A stretch of DNA of 59,448 nt from Planctomycetota bacterium (GTDB taxonomy: Bacteria > Planctomycetota > Phycisphaerae > Phycisphaerales > SM1A02). The notes under the pieces were generated by a model, which searched no databases, was not told the DNA's origin, and saw only the letters and a list, made by a program, of their open reading frames with translations. The translations under genes were made by a program, and so were the position numbers. The stretch spans positions 29,212-88,659 of the forward strand of contig QWPT01000004.1 of NCBI GenBank assembly GCA_003671075.1, given 5' to 3'. How positions within the stretch are numbered: the stretch's first letter is position 1; each line of letters opens with the position of its first letter. Shown piece by piece: positions 26,101 to 35,100 of this stretch.

Positions 26101-29100
26101 AGTTGTTGAATGAGCTCCTGCACGATTTCAAGATTCTGCGTGCTGCCCACAAGAACAAGCGAGTTGGTTGGGAGATCGGGACGAATGACCAACTGACCGA
26201 AGGGGACGAATGTATCGCTCTCGATCGCCGCGGCCGGCTGATCACCGCGCGGCGCGCGCGCCATGCGGATACGACCAATCTGCTTCTGCAGCGGCCCGCT
26301 TTCAGGCAGTTTTGTCGAGCCTTCAACAAGCACCGCGCGCAGCGTCTCCGCGAGATCGCGCGCGTCGGCGTATTGAAGCTTGACGATGCGCGGCTCGATC
26401 CATCCGATGCTCACAGCCGAATCAAGCCGTTCGCGCAGCACCTCGACGAATGCGACTGCTTCCTCTTTGCCCGCAACGATCACGGTGTTGGTGCGATCGT
26501 CGATGGAAATGGCGACATCCTGCGCGAGCGCTTCACCAGTTGCGCCGGCGGCTTGCGCCTTCACCTGCGTTCCCGTGAGCCCGCCAATCGTTTTTCCTTG
26601 CGCGAAGAGTTCGCGCACGATGCGCGCAAACTGTTGCGCCTGGATGTTCTGCAGCGGATAGATGCGCACAACGGCCGCGTCGGTCACGGGCAGACGATCG
26701 AACAACAGCGCCGCTTCCTCGAGCGCACGCACATTGTCCGCCGTCGATGCAAGGATGATCGAATTGCTCTGCACATCGACGAGGATCTTCACTGGCTTCT
26801 GCAAGTCGAGCGCGATCGGGCTGCTCGCGCCTTCGGGTGTGATGCGAAGTCGACGCACTTGCTCCTGCAACGCGCGCGCCAGTTCGCTCTGCTTTGCGCC
26901 CGCGGCTCCGCCAGCTGCCGCGCCCGCTCCTGAACCTTGCGCGACGATGGCGCGCAGCGTTTCGGCGATACTGGCCGCCGCGGCATTCTTCATGCGCACG
27001 ATGCGAACATCGGAGTCCGCCATCGGCGGATCGGCGTCGATCGACTTGATGAGCGACAAAATGGTTTCGCGGTCGGCCGGATTGGCAACGATCACCAACG
27101 CGCTGCGATTGGCGGCTACCGAAACCTTGAGTGGTTCAGAGATGACCTTCGCAACGCTATCGATGGGCTGCGTACGATCGAGCCCGATTTCCTCGATGAT
27201 CTTCTTCGCCGCCTCCGGCGAACTATTCACGAGATCGATGATAAAGATGCCCTTGCTTGAATCAGGTGCAAGCGCGTCCATTTGTTCGACGAGTTGCTTG
27301 ATCTCCTGGAAGATCGGACCGGTCGAGGCGATGACCAGGCTGTTGGCGACGGTGTCGATCTGGATCGACAGCGTGAGGCCGGCCTGTCGGGCGCGTTGCG
27401 TAAACGCCTCGCGAATGGCTGCGGCCACGCGCGGCGCAGGCGCACTCTTCAACCGAAGAAGCTGGACCTGAAGGCCTTGCTCGGTTGCTTGCTGTTGCAG
27501 CGCCTCGGCAATCGCCGCGATGCGCGCGAAATCCTCTTCGGATGCACGCACAATGAGCGCGTTGCTCGTTGCGTCGCCAACGATGCGCAGACCGTTGTTG
27601 CGGCCAGCCTCGCGTCCGTTGCCAAACACGCGCTCGATCGATCGCGCGAGCTGCTCGGGATTTCCGTAACGCACCGCGATCAGCCGCGGCATTGGAAGTT
27701 GCGCAAAGTCGGGAAGATCTAGCTGCGCGATGATCGCATCGATCTTGCGCATGTTGGCTGGACTCGCTGCGATCACGAGGTTGTTGGAGATTTCGTCGGC
27801 GCTGGCGCTGACATACTCCTCGGCCTTCACCTGCGGAATGACCATCTGCGGCTGCTGCTGACCTTGCTGATTCTGCGGCTGCGCAGGCTGTGGCTTGGGG
27901 CGCAAATCTTCAAACGCATCGTTGATCGCACGGGCAACACTCTTTGCATCGGCGTGCTTCAGCGCGACCACGCGCAGTTGACGCGACGCGTCGTACTGCT
28001 CGGTATCAAGCTTCTCGAGCAGCAGGCGAATGCCCGCCCACTCCGATTGTTCGGCCGAGATGACCAGCGAATTGGTGGCTTCGTCGCCGATGATGCGCAC
28101 GCCCTGCTTCGACGGCGTGTCGGCGTCAAGCGCGCCCGCGCCGTAGAAATAACTGAGCGCTTCCTGAATGCCGCGCGCCTTGCCCCGCTTCAGCGGCACG
28201 AACTCAGTGACGCGCCGCTTGTCGCTGCGAATGTCGATCGCCTTGACGACATCCTGAATGGTGCGGAACTGCTCGGGCGTCGCCGCAACGATCAGCCGGT
28301 TCTCCGACGGATCGGCCTCGATCCGCGGAGCTTCGACTCCAGGAGCCGAACTCTGGCTGGAAACGAGATTGCTGAGCGTGCGCGAGACTTCGTCCGCCGC
28401 TGCGAACTGCAGCGGAATGATGCGGAAGTCGACGGTCGCCTTTGCGGGCGACTCCTCGAGCTTCGACAACAACTGCTCGATGACGGGGTAACTCTCGGGC
28501 GTCGCCGTCACGATCAGCGAATTCGAGCGCGTGTCGGCAATGACGCGGGCATTCACTTGAACCGCGGGACGGCCAGGCTCAAGGCGAACCGCGATTCCCT
28601 GCGTCCTTCCCTTGGTGTCGAGTTGCAGCGAGTTCGTCAGAATGCGCACTGCGTCTTCGGCCTTCGCCGTCTTCAGTGTGAAAGTGCGGATGACGGTTTC
28701 TTCGGCGCTTGTCGGCGCATCGAGCTTCTCGATGAGAGACTTGACCTGACCGAGCTGCAGCGGCGACGCGGTGGCGATGATGCTGTTGGTACGGACATCA
28801 GGCGTAATCGAAACAGCTGACGAACCCGCAGCGCCGCTCGAACGGCCGCGGAATTGCTCGGAAACGATCTTGGCGATGTCGGCGGCCTGACCCTTGCGCA
28901 GCACGATGATCTCGCTCTTGCGGTCACCGCCGGACTGCGGTTGATCGAGGCGCGTGACGAGGTCGCGGATCGTGGAAATCTCCTCGGGAGTTCCTGCGAT
29001 CAGAAGCGCGCCGCCCGACGCCGATGCGACGATGGTGGCTGCGCTGGTTCCGCCCGCGGCGGTAGACGCGCGTTCATCGAGAAACTGCTTCAAGGTCGAG

Positions 29101-32100
29101 GCGAGTTCAACAGGACCAGCGAATTCAACGGGAATCACCGCGCTTTGCCGGCCTTCCTGCACGAGCGTCTTGGCCAACGAGTCAAGCAGCGTCTTGATTT
29201 CGGCGTGTTGCGCATCAGTCGCGCGCACCACCAACTTGCGCGAACGGACAACGGGAATAACCCGCGAGCCCGTCGAGTTCTGCGCGGTTTCCCACGGACG
29301 CGTCTGCCGCTCGCCGATGGCGTCGCGCACCAATCCTGCGATCTGGTCGACATCGCCGTTCTTCACTTCGTAAATGCGCACCACGCGCACATCGCCTTCA
29401 GCCGGTGCAACATCCACCGCGGCGATGAAGTCGGTTGCAAAGGTAAAGCGATCTCCGCGACCCGCAACCACAATGCTGTTGCGACGCTCGTCGGCGCGCA
29501 CGCTCACCATGCTTTCAGCACGATCGTCAGCGCCCATCGATGCGAGCAATTGCTCGAGCGACGCCGCTGCCTCGGCTGCGCGCGCGAACTTCAGCGGATA
29601 CACCTTGAAATCAAGCGATTTCGCTGTGTCTGGGGCATCGAAGCCCTTCACCAATTCGGTGATTTCATTGAAATCATCTTCGTTGGCGGTCACGAACAGC
29701 GACGAACTGCGCACATCGGCAACGATCGACACCGCGCGCTGCTGCCCGCGGCCGCGACCACCGACGGCGATGGAGGCGCGATCATCGAAGAGCTTCTGCA
29801 ACGCCGTTGCAACACGCTGAGCATCGGCGCGCTCGAGCCTGACCTGCTTGATGGCAAACTTTCTGGACGCGCTGCGATCGACCTCGGCGATCACCTTGGT
29901 GATCTGCGCGCGCGCATCGGGGTCTGCGCGCAGAAGAAGAACTCCCGCCGCATCGTCAGCGACAATCTGCGCATGCTCGCGCAGTGTGGGATCTGCGCCA
30001 AACACGACCTTCTCGATGGTCGCAAGAACATCGGACGGCCTGCCGTTGCCGATGACGATGGTTTCCAGCGTTGCGCCGGCAATCGGACTCGGCGCATCGA
30101 GCACGGCAAGAAGCCGCTCGATCTCCCCATTCATCTCCGTCCCGCCGGCGATCACCACCATGTTGGTGCGCTCGTCCGCGGAAAACTCGGGCACGCTGAT
30201 CACGATTCCCTGCGCGCCGAGCGAACGGCTGCGCGCGGTAAACGCGGTCTGCAGGCTCTTCATCACATCAACGGCCTTCGCATGCTTGATCGGCACGAGC
30301 CGAAGTTCAGGCATGGGCGAACGATCGCCGCGATCGGCGAATGCTATGAAACGGTCGGCGAACGCTACCGCCTCGGGTGCACCGACAACGGTCACTGCGT
30401 TGGCGCCGCGCTCAGCGAAGACGCGCACCGTTGCTGGATCGAACGCAAGCGCATCGCCATCAGCATCGCCACGAGCATCGGCGCCATCCTGCGCGATCGT
30501 GACGGCGAGCGCCCTCATTTGCGACCCGCCGTTCTGCGAAAGAATCGAACGCAGCGCTTCAGCCACCCGATCGGCGCCAGTGTTGCGCAGCACGAAACTC
30601 TTGATCACGACCTGCTGCGCCTGCTGTCCGCGCGCGAGTGCGGCGACCAACTGGCCAATCGACTCGAAGTCACGATCGCTCGCAACCACGATCAGTGAGC
30701 GTGTTTCCTCGTCAGCGACGATCGCGACACGCTTGGCGAGATCGCCCGGCTGTCCGCCCGCTGGCGTAATGCGTGCGACAGCGCCCGTGACGATCGAAGC
30801 GATCTTCGCGGGGTCGGCCGACGGCGGCAACTGAATCGATCGCACCCGCGATCCTTCGGTGGGGAGAGTCTTCGACGCCTGCTCGATGAGCTTCATCGCG
30901 CGCTCAATCTCGCGCGGTGAACCGAGAAGCAACAGCGAGTTTGAATTCTTGTCAACGGCGACGGTCACTCCCGTCCCCGCCTGCGTGTCGCCTTCCGCGC
31001 CCGCACCTTCATCCGCCGCAGCGCTCGCCTCTTTCGCGATCTTGTCGGCCTTCGCCGCGGCGCCAACATCCACCTGCGCGAATGCCTGCACGATGAATGC
31101 GAGTCGCGCTGGCAACGATGGCGGCCAACCTGGACCACGCGGCGCAACTGCGTCCATGCTCCAGGAACCCGCACCGCTCTGCGCGCCCGCCGCTGGTTTC
31201 TTCGGCGATTCGTAACGCTTGAGCAACTCCTCGACGGTGATCACCTCGATGTCGCCGTCCTTGCCCTCCATCATCTTTCGCAGAAGCCGCGCGATGTCGT
31301 CGGCGTTGCCCTTGGATGGATCGAGCGGCACACTGCGCAGCGAACGCGAACTTGCCATCGCCGCGCCGTCAAGGCGGGTGACGATGCTCTCGATCATCGT
31401 GTACTGCTTTTCGTTGGCGCGGACCAACAGGCTGTTGCTCGCAACATTCACGCGAATCACCGGCGGCACCTCGGTGCCATCGTCGGTCTCGAAAATATCG
31501 AGAAGGCTCTTGGCGATCTCGGGCGCGTCGCCGTTGCGCAAGGTGATCACGCGCACAGTGCGGTCGCTCTCGTTGCCGGGCGTAACGTCGAGTTGGCGCA
31601 GCATTTCCTCGGCTGCATCGAGCGCGGTCGGCGTGGCGGAAATCACCACGGCGTTGAGGCGTTCGTCGGCAATCACGCGCAACGGTGGCTCAGCTGGACT
31701 GGCCGCATCGCCACGGGTGCGAGTGCGCGCGCGCGCGGCCTGCGCGGCTTCGTTGGTGAGCAATTGCTCGACGAGCGGCGCCATCTGCCCAGCGCGCGCC
31801 TTCTTCAAAAACACCGTGCGCACGCGAGCAGCATCGCGCGGCCCGCGCACATCCATGTCGCGCACCGTCTTCTCGATTTCGTCGAGTTGCTGCGGATCGG
31901 CGGCAACAACGATGGTGTTGCTCGTCATCTCAGGAGTAATCGTGGGCTTGATGCGACCAGGGCGCGACGCAGCGCGAGCGGCGACCGCCTGCTCAATAGC
32001 CTTGGCGACAGTATCTGCCGTCGCCTCACTGAGCGGATAAACGCGAATTTCAACGGGCGCGTCGCCGTCGCGCGGCTTATCGAGTTGCGTGACAACTTCA

Positions 32101-35100
32101 GTTGCGATCGACATGAGTTCCGCGGGCGCAGTGATGATCACGCGCGCGTTCAACGGGTCGGCAACGATCTTCGGCTCCATCACTGCGGCGCCCGCCTTTG
32201 CGGCCGACACGAGCGATGCGGGCCAGCGCGAGCGATCGGAAAGTACAGCAGTGAGCGCACTCACCACTACATCCGGCGAAACATGCTTGAGCTGAACAAC
32301 GCGGAAATCAGCCTGTGGCGCAGCGAAAGCCTTGCTGTCGAGCTCAGAGAGAATTTCCTTCGCGCGTGCCGTTCCTTCAGTGGTGCCGACGATGACGATA
32401 GTGCCCGACTGTGCAAGCGCGGACAATTCGATGCGCGACGCTCCGCCAGTACCAGCGCTCTCGAGAATTCGACGCGCCTCCTCAACAAGCAGCGACACCG
32501 GGGCCTTGGTTGGCGTGAACACGATCCACGAGCGCGACGACGCATCGCCGTCACGATCGAGTTCCTTGATGAGCCCTTCGGCGACGCTCATGATGCGTGC
32601 AGCACCAGAGACGATCAGCGAATTGGTGCGCGGATCGGCCTCAACACGCACTGGCGGCGTTGGCGCGATCTGACCGCGCGTGCGGCGCATGCGCTCAATC
32701 GCAAGACGCGGATCGGTGTCCTGCTGGTCGGCAAGCAGCCGCTGCACCAGAGGAGCAATGCGCGCGCTATCGGTGTTCTTCAGCACAAATGTTTTCGCAT
32801 CAACCGAGTCGAGCGCGGGACGCTCGTCCAGTGGAGCGATGAGCTTGTCGGCCTCATCGAGATCGGTCGCAGGCCCCACCATGAGCAGCGCGTTCGATCC
32901 GGTTGCGGCAATCACCTTCACCGCCAACGGTTCGTGGGTCGCAGGATTGGTCGCGGCACCGAGCGCTTGCGTCAGGCTTGACGCAACTTCAGTTGCATCG
33001 GCGTAAAGCAACGGGCGCACGCGCACGATTGGCTCGCCCGCCGACAGATTGCCATCATCGAGTTGACGGACCAACTCCTCAACCACGGGCATCAGCGCAT
33101 CGGGCGCGCTCACGATGAGCGCGTTGGAACGACGATCAGAGGCGATGTCGAGCACGCGGGTGGCGCGGCTGGCGAGCGTCGGCTCGATTTCCGCGAGCCT
33201 GCCCTCGAGCGCGCTGCGCACGAGCGGAGCCAGCGATTCAGCCTTCGCACTCTTCAACTTGAAAACGCGCAGCGTGGTTGCGGGCTGTGCCGCTCCCTCG
33301 ACGCCCTTGACGACCTGCTCCACTCGCGGAAAAACGCTGGCGGCAGCGCTCACAACCAGCGTCTTCGAGACCGGCTCGGTGGTGACGACGGTGCTGGTGC
33401 CTTCTGGTCCAAACTTGCCCGCAACGGCGAGCTCGCGAATGGTCTTGGCGATTCCTTCGAGGTTTCCATCGGCCAAACGCCAAGTGCGAATTTCCGCATC
33501 GGGCATCGCTTGGGTGCGATCGAGTTGTTCGACAAGCTTCTCGAAGCCGGCCATGCGCGCGAGCGGCGCGTCGACGATGAGCGAGTTGGTCTGCGCATCG
33601 GCGCGCACCACGACTTCACGCGGAGGCTGAAGCTCGGGCCGAGCTCGTCCGCGCGGATCCACCGGCACCGGCGGCTGCGGATACATCTCGTCGATGGTCT
33701 TGGCCAACTCACCTGCACGCGCAACTTTCAGCGAGAAAATGCGGATCTCTCGATCGGAAGCGGACTGCCGCGTCGCACCGTTGAGATCCTCGACGATCTT
33801 CTGAATCTCGGGCAACAAATCGGGATGCGCGGCCACGATCAGCGCGTTGGTCTGCGCCTCAGCGGTGATTTGCACGGGCTTCGCGCCCTTTTCCTCTGGC
33901 GTGCGCTGCGCATATGTCTGCATGAGCGCGGTCGCGAGAGTGGCAGCATCGGCGCTGCGCAACTGCAGAATGCGCAGCGGTGGCGTGGCGCCCATGGGCA
34001 CATCGAGATTCTTGAGAAGAACAGCGAGCAACTCATGTTGGCGCGCATCGGCGGCAACGAGCAGCGAGTTGGTGCGATCGAGCACCTCGATCACCGGCTC
34101 ACGCGCAAATCCCGCGCTCTGACCGAGTCGGCTGGCGGCGAGGCCATCGAGATAGGCCTTGGCGTCGACGGCCTTGGCGAAACTCATTGGAATAACGCGG
34201 ACATCCGCGCTCGGACTCGTCGCGGCAACGAGTTGGCGACATGCATCGGCAAAACGCGCGAGCGGCTCGTCCTCACCACTGGCAACGATGGTTCCGTTGG
34301 CAGCGTCGATCTCCGTCTCGATCGCGGGCTTCTCGCCCTCGGCGGGTTCGAGCGCGGCAAGCTTGAGCGCCTTGGCCAGAAGCACAGCCGCATCGCCCGC
34401 TCCGACATCGATCACGCGCACGCCACGCTTGACCGCCACTGCCTGCAGCTGCTTGAGCAACTGCTCGGTCTTCTCGAAGGTCATCGAATCGCCCGCGACA
34501 ATCAGCGTGCGGCTGGTGGCCTCAGTTTGCACCAGCACATCGACAGGCTTCGCGCCGTCGACGCCGGGCTTCGAAAGCATTCCACGCGCGCCGAGATCGC
34601 GCAGCGTCTGCGCGATGCGCTCGATGTCACCCTTGTCCACGCGATAGGTGCGCAGTTCCGCTTGTGGCGGCAACGGCGTGCGATCGAGCGTGAGCACGAG
34701 CTGCTCAAAGCTCGCGCGGCGCTCCGACGGCGCCTCGACGATGAGCGAGTTGGTGGTTGCATCGGCGGTGACGAAGACTTCCTTCGGCTTCTGCAGATGG
34801 GGCAGCGGACGGCCGCGTGCATCGAGAGGAACTGCCGGCGGCGGATAGAGCTTGTCGAGCGCGGTAGCGAGGTCGGTCGCCTTGGCGGCCTTGAGCGCCA
34901 TGACGAAAGTCTCGCGGGTCGGGCCCGCGCCGGTATCGCCCGAGCGGTTGAGTTCGCCGATGAATCCCTTGATTTCCTCGAACACACTCGCGTGCGCGGT
35001 GACGATCAGCGTGTTGGTGGTGGCATCGCTCTCGATGCGCACGGGCTTCAAACGGCGCTCGTCGGGAGCGCGTTCGTCGTAACGCTTGGCGAGCATCGCC

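Noticed and set aside
24351-26933. Long open frame (860 codons) on the plus strand opposite the secretin
   Set aside because: It lies antisense to conserved secretin domains, is Arg/His/Leu/Asp-rich with no family motif, and is expected from the strong codon-position GC bias. The 803-codon plus-strand frame at 33063-35474 has the same explanation.
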